A stretch of DNA of 64,000 bases from Escherichia coli. GTDB lineage: Bacteria > Pseudomonadota > Gammaproteobacteria > Enterobacterales > Enterobacteriaceae. The notes under the pieces were generated by a model. It searched no databases. It had not been told where the DNA came from and was given only the letters and a program-made list of their open reading frames with translations. Positions 54,046 to 62,566 of the stretch are shown one piece after another. A program made the position numbers and the translations under genes. Numbering within the stretch: position 1 is the stretch's first letter; each line of letters opens with the position of its first letter. The DNA is taken from contig NZ_AP027764.1 in assembly GCF_036503815.1 (NCBI RefSeq), positions 2,666,001 to 2,730,000 of the forward strand. Direction: 5' to 3'.

Positions 54046-55356
54046 ATGGAGTCTTTGAATCAATTTATTAATTCGCTTGCCCCAAAATTATCGCACTGGC
54101 GACGTGATTTTCACCACTATGCAGAGTCTGGCTGGGTGGAATTCCGCACTGCCACCCTTGTTGCGGAAGAATTGCACCAGCTCGGTTATTCACTGGCGCT
54201 GGGCCGCGAAGTCGTTAATGAAAGTAGCCGGATGGGATTACCTGATGAATTCACTCTACAACGCGAATTCGAGCGCGCTCGTCAACAGGGGGCGCTAGAA
54301 CAATGGATTGCGGCTTTTGAAGGCGGTTTCACTGGCATCGTCGCTACCCTGGATACCGGTCGCCCCGGTCCGGTGATGGCTTTCCGTGTCGATATGGACG
54401 CGCTGGATCTCAGTGAAGAACGGGATGTCAGCCATCGCCCCTATCGCGACGGTTTTGCGTCATGTAACGCCGGAATGATGCATGCCTGTGGTCATGATGG
54501 ACATACCGCTATTGGGCTTGGGCTGGCGCACACCCTTAAACAGTTCGAGTCCGGACTTCACGGCGTCATCAAGCTGATTTTTCAGCCTGCAGAGGAAGGT
54601 ACGCGTGGCGCGCGGGCGATGGTCGATGCAGGTGTAGTGGATGATGTTGATTATTTTACTGCTGTGCACATTGGCACTGGTGTACCTGCGGGCACAGTAG
54701 TGTGCGGCAGTGATAATTTTATGGCAACCACCAAATTTGACGCGCACTTCACCGGGACCGCCGCTCACGCAGGCGCAAAACCACAAGACGGTCACAATGC
54801 CTTACTGGCGGCAGCACAAGCAACTCTTGCGCTGCATGGAATCGCCCCGCACAGCGAAGGGGCTTCCAGAGTAAACGTGGGCGTTATGCAGGCAGGAAGC
54901 GGTCGTAATGTGGTTCCTGCCTCGGCGTTGCTGAAAGTTGAAACTCGAGGGGTCAGCGACGTCATCAATCAATATGTTTTTGACCGTGCACAACAAGCGA
55001 TTCAGGGCGCAGCAGCCATGTATGGTGTCGGCGTTGAAACTCGGCTGATGGGTGCAGCTACCGCCAGTTCTCCTTCGCCGCAATGGGTCGCATGGTTACA
55101 AAGCCAGGCGGCTCAGGTCGCGGGGGTCAATCAGGCCATTGAACGTGTTGAAGCGCCTGCGGGTTCCGAAGATGCCACATTAATGATGGCCCGCGTGCAG
55201 CGACATCAAGGGCAAGCCTCCTATATGGTGTTTGGCACACAGCTGGCGGCAGGTCATCACAACGAAAAATTCGATTTTGACGAGCAGGTTCTCGCTATTG
55301 CCGTCGAAACGCTGGCGCGCACCGCGCTCAATTTTCCCTGGACGCGAGGTATCTGA
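54046..55356 (+). CDS. abgA: p-Aminobenzoyl-glutamate hydrolase subunit A
   Basis: 436-residue M20 metallopeptidase subunit which, with AbgB, cleaves p-aminobenzoyl-glutamate (a folate breakdown product). Zinc-site motifs are MHACGHDGHTA (about residues 161-171) and QPAEEGTRGA. The start MESLNQF at 54046 is preferred over 54031. The stop overlaps the abgB ATG (TGATG). Confidence 0.95.
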   Translation: MESLNQFINSLAPKLSHWRRDFHHYAESGWVEFRTATLVAEELHQLGYSLALGREVVNESSRMGLPDEFTLQREFERARQQGALEQWIAAFEGGFTGIVATLDTGRPGPVMAFRVDMDALDLSEERDVSHRPYRDGFASCNAGMMHACGHDGHTAIGLGLAHTLKQFESGLHGVIKLIFQPAEEGTRGARAMVDAGVVDDVDYFTAVHIGTGVPAGTVVCGSDNFMATTKFDAHFTGTAAHAGAKPQDGHNALLAAAQATLALHGIAPHSEGASRVNVGVMQAGSGRNVVPASALLKVETRGVSDVINQYVFDRAQQAIQGAAAMYGVGVETRLMGAATASSPSPQWVAWLQSQAAQVAGVNQAIERVEAPAGSEDATLMMARVQRHQGQASYMVFGTQLAAGHHNEKFDFDEQVLAIAVETLARTALNFPWTRGI

Positions 55357-56801
55357 TGCAGGAAATCTATCGTTTTATCGACGATGCGATTGAAGCCGAT
55401 CGCCAACGTTATACCGATATTGCTGATCAAATCTGGGATCATCCAGAAACACGTTTTGAAGAGTTCTGGTCAGCGGAGCATCTGGCTTCGGCGCTGGAAT
55501 CTGCAGGCTTCACCGTGACTCGCAACGTAGGCAATATCCCAAATGCCTTTATTGCTTCGTTTGGTCAAGACAAACCGGTTATCGCCTTGCTGGGGGAATA
55601 TGACGCCCTGGCAGGTTTAAGTCAGCAAGCAGGTTGCGCGCAGCCTACATCCACGACGCCCGGTGAAAATGGTCACGGTTGCGGACACAATTTGCTGGGA
55701 ACCGCCGCTTTTGCCGCAGCAATAGCCGTCAAGAAATGGCTGGAACAATATGGGCAAGGCGGCACGGTGCGCTTTTATGGTTGTCCTGGCGAAGAAGGCG
55801 GCTCGGGTAAAACGTTCATGGTCCGCGAGGGGGTATTTGATGATGTGGATGCGGCACTCACCTGGCACCCGGAAGCCTTTGCCGGTATGTTCAATACCCG
55901 CACGCTGGCAAACATTCAGGCATCATGGCGCTTTAAAGGGATCGCAGCACATGCCGCGAACTCCCCTCATTTGGGACGCAGCGCCCTTGATGCCGTAACG
56001 TTGATGACCACTGGCACCAACTTCCTCAACGAACATATTATTGAAAAAGCGCGCGTACACTATGCCATCACAGATAGCGGCGGGATCTCGCCCAACGTGG
56101 TCCAGGCGCAGGCAGAAGTGCTTTATCTTATCCGCGCCCCCGAAATGACCGATGTGCAGCATATTTATGATCGGGTCGCCAAAATCGCCGAAGGTGCGGC
56201 ATTGATGACCGAAACCACGGTTGAATGCCGCTTTGACAAAGCCTGTTCCAGTTATCTCCCGAATCGCACCTTAGAAAATGCCATGTACCAGGCCCTATCC
56301 CATTTTGGTACTCCGGAATGGAACTGCGAAGAACTGGCTTTTGCGAAACAAATTCAGGCTACGCTCACCCCCAACGATCGGCAAAACAGTCTGAATAATA
56401 TCGCCGCAACCGGTGGCGAAAACGGCAAGGCTTTTGCACTACGTCATCGTGAAACGGTACTGGCGAATGAAGTCGCTCCATATGCCGCCACCGATAACGT
56501 GCTTGCGGCATCAACTGATGTCGGCGACGTCAGTTGGAAACTGCCTGTTGCCCAGTGTTTCAGCCCCTGTTTCGCCGTCGGTACACCGCTACATACGTGG
56601 CAACTGGTTAGCCAGGGGCGAACGTCTATTGCTCATAAAGGAATGCTGCTGGCGGCGAAAACTATAGCAGCAACCACACTTAATCTCTTCATTGATTCAG
56701 GGCTATTGCAAGAATGCCAACAAGAGCATCAGCAAGTTACGGACACGCAACCGTATCACTGCCCTATCCCGAAAAACGTGACGCCGTCACCTTTAAAATA
56801 A
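55356..56801 (+). CDS. abgB: p-Aminobenzoyl-glutamate hydrolase subunit B
   Basis: 481-residue M20-family partner of AbgA. Metal-site motifs are GEYDALAGLS, GHGCGHNLLG and CPGEEGGSGK, all in the N-terminal half. Overlaps abgA by one base, so stoichiometric expression is likely. Confidence 0.95.
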   Translation: MQEIYRFIDDAIEADRQRYTDIADQIWDHPETRFEEFWSAEHLASALESAGFTVTRNVGNIPNAFIASFGQDKPVIALLGEYDALAGLSQQAGCAQPTSTTPGENGHGCGHNLLGTAAFAAAIAVKKWLEQYGQGGTVRFYGCPGEEGGSGKTFMVREGVFDDVDAALTWHPEAFAGMFNTRTLANIQASWRFKGIAAHAANSPHLGRSALDAVTLMTTGTNFLNEHIIEKARVHYAITDSGGISPNVVQAQAEVLYLIRAPEMTDVQHIYDRVAKIAEGAALMTETTVECRFDKACSSYLPNRTLENAMYQALSHFGTPEWNCEELAFAKQIQATLTPNDRQNSLNNIAATGGENGKAFALRHRETVLANEVAPYAATDNVLAASTDVGDVSWKLPVAQCFSPCFAVGTPLHTWQLVSQGRTSIAHKGMLLAAKTIAATTLNLFIDSGLLQECQQEHQQVTDTQPYHCPIPKNVTPSPLK

Positions 56802-56837
56802 CAACAACAACGCAAACACAACAATCGAGGAATGCCC

Positions 56838-58364
56838 ATGAGTATGTCATCCATACCGTCGTCCTCCCAATCCGGGAAGCTCTATGGCTGGGTCGAAAGA
56901 ATTGGTAACAAGGTTCCCCATCCTTTTTTGCTCTTTATCTATTTGATTATCGTACTCATGGTTACGACGGCAATTTTGTCGGCCTTTGGCGTCAGTGCGA
57001 AAAACCCGACCGATGGTACGCCAGTGGTCGTGAAAAACCTGCTCAGTGTGGAAGGATTACACTGGTTTTTACCCAATGTGATTAAAAACTTTAGCGGTTT
57101 TGCCCCACTAGGCGCAATCCTGGCGCTGGTTTTAGGTGCTGGTCTGGCGGAACGCGTCGGCTTACTGCCAGCGCTAATGGTTAAAATGGCATCGCATGTT
57201 AATGCCCGCTATGCCAGTTATATGGTGTTGTTTATTGCTTTTTTTAGCCATATATCATCCGATGCGGCGTTAGTTATCATGCCACCGATGGGCGCATTGA
57301 TTTTTCTGGCGGTGGGCAGGCATCCAGTGGCAGGTTTACTGGCCGCCATTGCAGGCGTCGGTTGCGGCTTTACGGCTAATTTACTGATTGTCACAACCGA
57401 CGTGTTGCTGTCGGGGATCAGCACGGAGGCTGCGGCTGCGTTCAATCCGCAAATGCACGTCAGTGTAATTGATAACTGGTATTTTATGGCCAGCTCCGTA
57501 GTCGTACTGACGTTTGTTGGCGGCCTGATAACCGACAAAATCATTGAGCCACGGTTAGGTCAATGGCAGGGAAACAGCGATGAGAAACTGCAGACATTGA
57601 CCGAAAGTCAGCGTTTTGGTTTACGCATATCAGGTGTCGTATCGCTACTTTTTATTGCCGCAATTGCGCTGATGGTGATCCCGGAAAATGGGATATTGCG
57701 CGATCCGATTAATCACACCGTGATGCCATCCCCCTTTATTAAAGGTATCGTGCCACTGATCATTCTTTTTTTCTTTGTGGTCTCGCTGGCTTATGGCATC
57801 GCTACCCGCACAATTCGACGTCAGGCAGATTTACCGCATTTAATGATTGAACCGATGAAAGAGATGGCGGGATTTATCGTGATGGTTTTTCCCCTCGCCC
57901 AGTTTGTCGCCATGTTTAACTGGAGCAACATGGGGAAATTCATCGCGGTGGGGCTGACCGATATACTCGAAAGTTCAGGGCTTAGCGGCATCCCGGCGTT
58001 TGTCGGTCTGGCGTTGCTTTCCTCTTTCTTATGCATGTTTATCGCCAGCGGTTCCGCAATCTGGTCGATTCTGGCCCCCATTTTCGTACCAATGTTTATG
58101 CTACTTGGCTTTCACCCGGCATTTGCGCAAATCCTCTTTCGTATTGCCGACTCATCCGTATTGCCTTTAGCTCCGGTATCTCCTTTTGTTCCACTGTTTC
58201 TTGGATTCCTGCAACGCTACAAACCAGACGCGAAACTGGGTACTTACTATTCGTTAGTTTTGCCCTATCCACTTATCTTTTTGGTGGTATGGCTGCTGAT
58301 GTTGCTGGCGTGGTATCTTGTCGGTCTGCCGATAGGTCCGGGGATTTACCCTCGTTTGTCTTAA
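56838..58364 (+). CDS. abgT: p-Aminobenzoyl-glutamate transporter AbgT
   Basis: 508-residue inner-membrane importer, founder of the AbgT family, with about 11 hydrophobic segments and paired hairpins. GAGGA lies six bases upstream of the ATG at 56838, which is why this start is chosen over 56832. Third gene of abgABT; ogt follows after only 10 bp. Confidence 0.95.
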   Translation: MSMSSIPSSSQSGKLYGWVERIGNKVPHPFLLFIYLIIVLMVTTAILSAFGVSAKNPTDGTPVVVKNLLSVEGLHWFLPNVIKNFSGFAPLGAILALVLGAGLAERVGLLPALMVKMASHVNARYASYMVLFIAFFSHISSDAALVIMPPMGALIFLAVGRHPVAGLLAAIAGVGCGFTANLLIVTTDVLLSGISTEAAAAFNPQMHVSVIDNWYFMASSVVVLTFVGGLITDKIIEPRLGQWQGNSDEKLQTLTESQRFGLRISGVVSLLFIAAIALMVIPENGILRDPINHTVMPSPFIKGIVPLIILFFFVVSLAYGIATRTIRRQADLPHLMIEPMKEMAGFIVMVFPLAQFVAMFNWSNMGKFIAVGLTDILESSGLSGIPAFVGLALLSSFLCMFIASGSAIWSILAPIFVPMFMLLGFHPAFAQILFRIADSSVLPLAPVSPFVPLFLGFLQRYKPDAKLGTYYSLVLPYPLIFLVVWLLMLLAWYLVGLPIGPGIYPRLS

Positions 58365-58374
58365 GAGAGAACGG

Positions 58375-58890
58375 ATGCTGAGATTACTTGAAGAAAAAAT
58401 TGCCACGCCACTGGGTCCACTGTGGGTGATTTGCGATGAGCAATTTCACTTGCGGGCGGTTGAATGGGAAGAGTACAGCGAACGCATGGTGCAGCTGCTG
58501 GACATCCATTACCGCAAAGAAGGCTATGAACGTATTTCTGCCACCAACCCAGGTGGTTTAAGCGACAAGCTTCGTGAATATTTTGCCGGTAATCTTAGCA
58601 TTATTGATACGCTTCCCACTGCCACGGGGGGGACGCCATTTCAGCGCGAAGTCTGGAAAACATTACGCACAATCCCCTGCGGGCAGGTAATGCATTACGG
58701 CCAACTGGCTGAACAATTGGGCCGCCCCGGCGCGGCGCGTGCCGTAGGTGCGGCAAATGGATCGAATCCCATCAGCATTGTTGTGCCTTGTCATCGGGTC
58801 ATTGGCAGAAACGGTACCATGACCGGATATGCAGGCGGAGTTCAGCGAAAAGAGTGGTTATTACGCCACGAAGGTTATCTTTTGCTGTAA
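58375..58890 (+). CDS. ogt: O6-methylguanine-DNA methyltransferase Ogt
   Basis: 171-residue suicide DNA-repair protein moving alkyl groups from O6-alkylguanine or O4-alkylthymine to Cys139 in the motif VVPCHRVIGRNG. The HTH-like DNA-binding region and GAARAVGAANGSNP are intact. Only 10 bp after abgT, so it can be read from the abg operon as well as its own promoter. Confidence 0.96.
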   Translation: MLRLLEEKIATPLGPLWVICDEQFHLRAVEWEEYSERMVQLLDIHYRKEGYERISATNPGGLSDKLREYFAGNLSIIDTLPTATGGTPFQREVWKTLRTIPCGQVMHYGQLAEQLGRPGAARAVGAANGSNPISIVVPCHRVIGRNGTMTGYAGGVQRKEWLLRHEGYLLL

Positions 58891-59051
58891 ACCTTATACA
58901 ATTTGTGCCAGCTTGTTCACACTTTTATGTAAAGTTACCCTTAACAACTTAAGGGTTTTCAAATAGATAGACATATATTTACATCTAATATCGGAATTCT
59001 CTGCTGTTAAGGTTTGCTTAGACTTACTTGCTCCCTAAAAAGATGTTAAAA

Positions 59052-59065
59052 TTGACAAATATCAA
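59052..59065. promoter_or_regulatory. FNR box in the fnr promoter (autorepression)
   Basis: TTGAC-AAAT-ATCAA is a near-perfect FNR half-site pair 20 bp before the fnr ATG, positioned over the start region. It is known for negative autoregulation of fnr. Confidence 0.9.
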
Positions 59066-59084
59066 TTACGGCTTGAGCAGACCT

Positions 59085-59834
59085 ATGATCCCGGAAAAGC
59101 GAATTATACGGCGCATTCAGTCTGGCGGTTGTGCTATCCATTGCCAGGATTGCAGCATCAGCCAGCTTTGCATCCCGTTCACACTCAACGAACATGAGCT
59201 TGATCAGCTTGATAATATCATTGAGCGAAAGAAGCCTATTCAGAAAGGCCAGACGCTGTTTAAGGCTGGTGATGAACTTAAATCGCTTTATGCCATCCGC
59301 TCCGGTACGATTAAAAGTTATACCATTACTGAGCAAGGCGACGAGCAAATCACTGGTTTCCATTTAGCTGGTGACCTGGTGGGATTTGATGCCATCGGCA
59401 GCGGTCATCACCCGAGCTTCGCGCAGGCGCTGGAAACCTCGATGGTATGTGAAATTCCGTTCGAAACGCTGGACGATTTGTCCGGTAAAATGCCGAATTT
59501 GCGTCAGCAGATGATGCGTCTGATGAGCGGTGAAATCAAAGGCGATCAGGACATGATCCTGCTGTTGTCGAAGAAAAATGCCGAGGAACGTCTGGCTGCA
59601 TTCATCTACAACCTGTCCCGTCGTTTTGCCCAACGCGGCTTCTCCCCTCGTGAATTCCGCCTGACGATGACTCGTGGCGATATCGGTAACTATCTGGGCC
59701 TGACGGTAGAAACCATCAGCCGTCTGCTGGGTCGCTTCCAGAAAAGCGGCATGCTGGCAGTCAAAGGTAAATACATCACCATCGAAAATAACGATGCGCT
59801 GGCCCAGCTTGCTGGTCACACGCGTAACGTTGCC
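59085..59834 (+). CDS. fnr: Global anaerobic regulator FNR
   Basis: 250-residue CRP/FNR-family oxygen sensor. The [4Fe-4S] ligands Cys20, Cys23, Cys29 and Cys122 are all present ([17 protein letters not shown]). The cAMP-type beta-roll is followed by the DNA-recognition helix ETISRLLGR. The start at 59085 (MIPEKRII) is chosen over the longer frame because the ligand numbering fits. Its target sRNA gene fnrS is 9.6 kb away. Confidence 0.97.
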
Positions 59835-59988
59835 TGATTTTTCCGCATCACTCACTATCCTTCTGTCATATCATTAAATTTTTCTGATTTATTGATCTGG
59901 CAGAAGGTTCATCACTGTTTCATTCACCAGATATGGGTTAATCTTTTAATTACAAACTGCGTTGACAGTTGTTGTAAGGAGACCCTGT

Positions 59989-60939
59989 ATGGCTATGTAT
60001 CAGAACATGCTCGTTGTTATCGATCCTAACCAGGACGACCAACCAGCATTGCGGCGAGCTGTTTATTTACATCAACGGATTGGTGGCAAAATTAAAGCCT
60101 TTTTGCCGATCTATGACTTCTCATACGAAATGACCACCCTGCTCTCCCCGGACGAACGTACCGCTATGCGTCAGGGCGTCATCAGCCAGCGAACAGCCTG
60201 GATCCACGAGCAGGCAAAATATTATCTCAATGCTGGCGTTCCCATTGAAATTAAAGTGGTCTGGCATAACCGTCCATTCGAAGCCATCATTCAGGAAGTG
60301 ATCAGCGGCGGACACGATTTGGTGCTAAAAATGGCGCACCAACATGACCGTCTGGAAGCGGTGATTTTTACGCCAACGGACTGGCATCTGTTACGCAAAT
60401 GCCCAAGCCCGGTGTGGATGGTGAAAGACCAGCCGTGGCCGGAAGGGGGTAAGGCGCTGGTGGCGGTGAATCTCGCCAGTGAAGAGCCGTACCATAATGC
60501 GCTCAATGAAAAACTGGTTAAAGAGACGATCGAACTGGCGGAACAAGTCAACCATACCGAAGTTCATCTGGTTGGCGCTTATCCGGTAACGCCAATTAAT
60601 ATCGCAATTGAACTGCCGGAATTTGACCCGAGCGTTTATAACGATGCCATTCGTGGGCAACATTTGCTGGCAATGAAAGCCCTACGGCAGAAATTCGGCA
60701 TTAATGAAAACATGACACACGTTGAAAAAGGTCTACCAGAAGAGGTGATTCCTGATTTGGCGGAGCACTTACAGGCGGGGATTGTGGTTCTGGGAACGGT
60801 CGGACGCACCGGTATTTCAGCAGCATTCCTCGGCAACACGGCGGAACAGGTGATTGATCATCTTCGCTGCGACCTGCTGGTCATTAAACCTGACCAGTAT
60901 CAGACCCCCGTTGAACTGGATGACGAAGAAGACGATTAA
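59989..60939 (+). CDS. uspE: Tandem-domain universal stress protein UspE
   Basis: 316-residue protein with two Usp domains (about residues 1-155 and 156-316); the second has GTVGRTGISAAFLGNTAEQV, typical of the ATP/UspFG class. In K-12 it helps oxidative-stress defence, motility and adhesion. Acidic tail DDEEDD. Start MAMYQNML at 59989 after TAAGGAGA. Confidence 0.96.
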   Translation: MAMYQNMLVVIDPNQDDQPALRRAVYLHQRIGGKIKAFLPIYDFSYEMTTLLSPDERTAMRQGVISQRTAWIHEQAKYYLNAGVPIEIKVVWHNRPFEAIIQEVISGGHDLVLKMAHQHDRLEAVIFTPTDWHLLRKCPSPVWMVKDQPWPEGGKALVAVNLASEEPYHNALNEKLVKETIELAEQVNHTEVHLVGAYPVTPINIAIELPEFDPSVYNDAIRGQHLLAMKALRQKFGINENMTHVEKGLPEEVIPDLAEHLQAGIVVLGTVGRTGISAAFLGNTAEQVIDHLRCDLLVIKPDQYQTPVELDDEEDD

Positions 60940-60960
60940 CGACTCTTCAATAACTGACAA

Positions 60961-60986
60961 GGCCCGAGTTAACGGGCCTATTTTTT
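60961..60986 (+). terminator. Terminator after uspE
   Basis: GGCCCG/CGGGCC stem with an AGTTAA loop, then TATTTTTT; 22 bp past the uspE stop. Confidence 0.85.
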
Positions 60987-60988
60987 AC

Positions 60989-61246
60989 TTACTGCTCTTC
61001 GCCGCCAAGGAAATAAATTCCCAACGGGATTGCCAGCAACACAGTAAAGACCAGGCTATAAACAAAAATCATTGATGACTGAATCACATACATTGATGTC
61101 GTCCACTCAGACAGCGGAATATTGTACTGTTCTATCACGCCGCCGATGGTCGCGCGAGTCACAACCGACGCCGCAATAATGAAAACCGCCAACAAACCAA
61201 AGAGAAATTTCTTCCCTTTCGCTGACTTCAGTTTCGCCATAATCAT
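60989..61246 (-). CDS. ynaJ: Small inner-membrane protein YnaJ (DUF2534)
   Basis: 85-residue protein with two hydrophobic segments (about 12-32 and 50-75) flanked by positive charges, C-terminus acidic (GGEEQ). DUF2534 family, function unknown. Convergent with uspE, divergent from ynaI. Confidence 0.93.
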   Translation of the reverse strand: MIMAKLKSAKGKKFLFGLLAVFIIAASVVTRATIGGVIEQYNIPLSEWTTSMYVIQSSMIFVYSLVFTVLLAIPLGIYFLGGEEQ

Positions 61247-61489
61247 GATGTAATCCTTGTGCAGACAAATTTCTTGTTACCTAACAGTAACAATACCATG
61301 ACATTTCACCGTTGTCTGCTCTGAAAACCTCACCTCTTAGCTGGATTTACAATCAACGCATTGATTAGTTAGCTAATGTTGCTACTTCCTTCCCTGACTA
61401 TTGATGATCTGAATGAATTGTCGCGGTAAAATAGCCCCGCCAGGGGTTTCCGGCATGACGACAATTATCTGGAGGAGCCTGATAAAACA

Positions 61490-62521
61490 ATGATCGCTGA
61501 ACTGTTTACAAATAATGCGCTTAATCTGGTCATTATTTTCGGTAGCTGCGCAGCATTGATTCTGATGAGCTTTTGGTTTCGCCGCGGAAATCGTAAAAGA
61601 AAAGGATTTTTATTCCATGCGGTGCAATTTTTAATCTACACCATAATTATCAGTGCTGTTGGTAGCATCATTAATTATGTTATAGAAAACTACAAACTCC
61701 AATTTATCACTCCAGGCGTTATCGATTTTATCTGTACGTCCCTGATTGCGGTTATTCTGACGATTAAGTTATTTCTGCTGATTAATCAGTTTGAAAAACA
61801 GCAGATTAAAAAAGGTCGCGATATCACCAGTGCGCGGATTATGTCGCGTATCATCAAAATCACCATTATTGTGGTACTTGTTTTGCTTTATGGCGAACAT
61901 TTCGGTATGAGCCTTTCTGGCTTGTTGACCTTTGGTGGTATTGGTGGTCTGGCTGTCGGTATGGCCGGTAAAGATATTTTGAGTAACTTCTTTTCCGGGA
62001 TTATGCTCTATTTCGACCGTCCTTTTAGTATTGGCGACTGGATCCGTTCACCGGACAGAAATATCGAAGGTACAGTAGCGGAAATTGGCTGGCGAATTAC
62101 CAAAATTACGACCTTTGATAATCGTCCGTTATACGTCCCGAACTCGCTGTTTTCGTCTATCAGCGTAGAAAACCCTGGGCGAATGACCAACCGACGTATT
62201 ACCACGACAATCGGTTTACGTTATGAGGATGCGGCAAAAGTGGGAGCCATTGTCGAAGCCGTACGTGAGATGCTTAAAAATCACCCAGCCATCGACCAGC
62301 GACAAACCTTACTGGTTTATTTCAACCAGTTTGCTGACTCGTCATTGAATATTATGGTTTATTGCTTTACCAAAACCACAGTATGGGCTGAATGGCTTGC
62401 CGCCCAGCAGGATGTTTATTTGAAGATTATCGATATTGTACAGTCACACGGCGCGGATTTCGCGTTCCCAAGCCAGACGCTGTATATGGATAACATTACA
62501 CCACCAGACCAGGGTCGTTAA
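61490..62521 (+). CDS. ynaI: MscS-like mechanosensitive channel YnaI
   Basis: 343-residue low-conductance MscS-family channel protecting against hypo-osmotic shock. About five TM helices, the last being the pore helix (GLAVGMAGKDILSNFFSG region, residues about 145-170), then the cytoplasmic beta and alpha/beta domains. SD TGGAGGAG. Full K-12 length. Confidence 0.95.
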   Translation: MIAELFTNNALNLVIIFGSCAALILMSFWFRRGNRKRKGFLFHAVQFLIYTIIISAVGSIINYVIENYKLQFITPGVIDFICTSLIAVILTIKLFLLINQFEKQQIKKGRDITSARIMSRIIKITIIVVLVLLYGEHFGMSLSGLLTFGGIGGLAVGMAGKDILSNFFSGIMLYFDRPFSIGDWIRSPDRNIEGTVAEIGWRITKITTFDNRPLYVPNSLFSSISVENPGRMTNRRITTTIGLRYEDAAKVGAIVEAVREMLKNHPAIDQRQTLLVYFNQFADSSLNIMVYCFTKTTVWAEWLAAQQDVYLKIIDIVQSHGADFAFPSQTLYMDNITPPDQGR

Positions 62522-62531
62522 TTCAGACATC

Positions 62532-62561
62532 ACTGGCGTTACCCACAAGGGTAACGCCAGT
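62532..62561. terminator. Perfect 13-bp palindrome between convergent ynaI and mppA
   Basis: ACTGGCGTTACCC/GGGTAACGCCAGT with a four-base ACAA loop, between the ynaI stop (62521) and the mppA stop (62567). No clean T-tract, so likely a bidirectional transcription barrier or 3' stabiliser. Confidence 0.65.
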
Positions 62562-62566
62562 TCACA

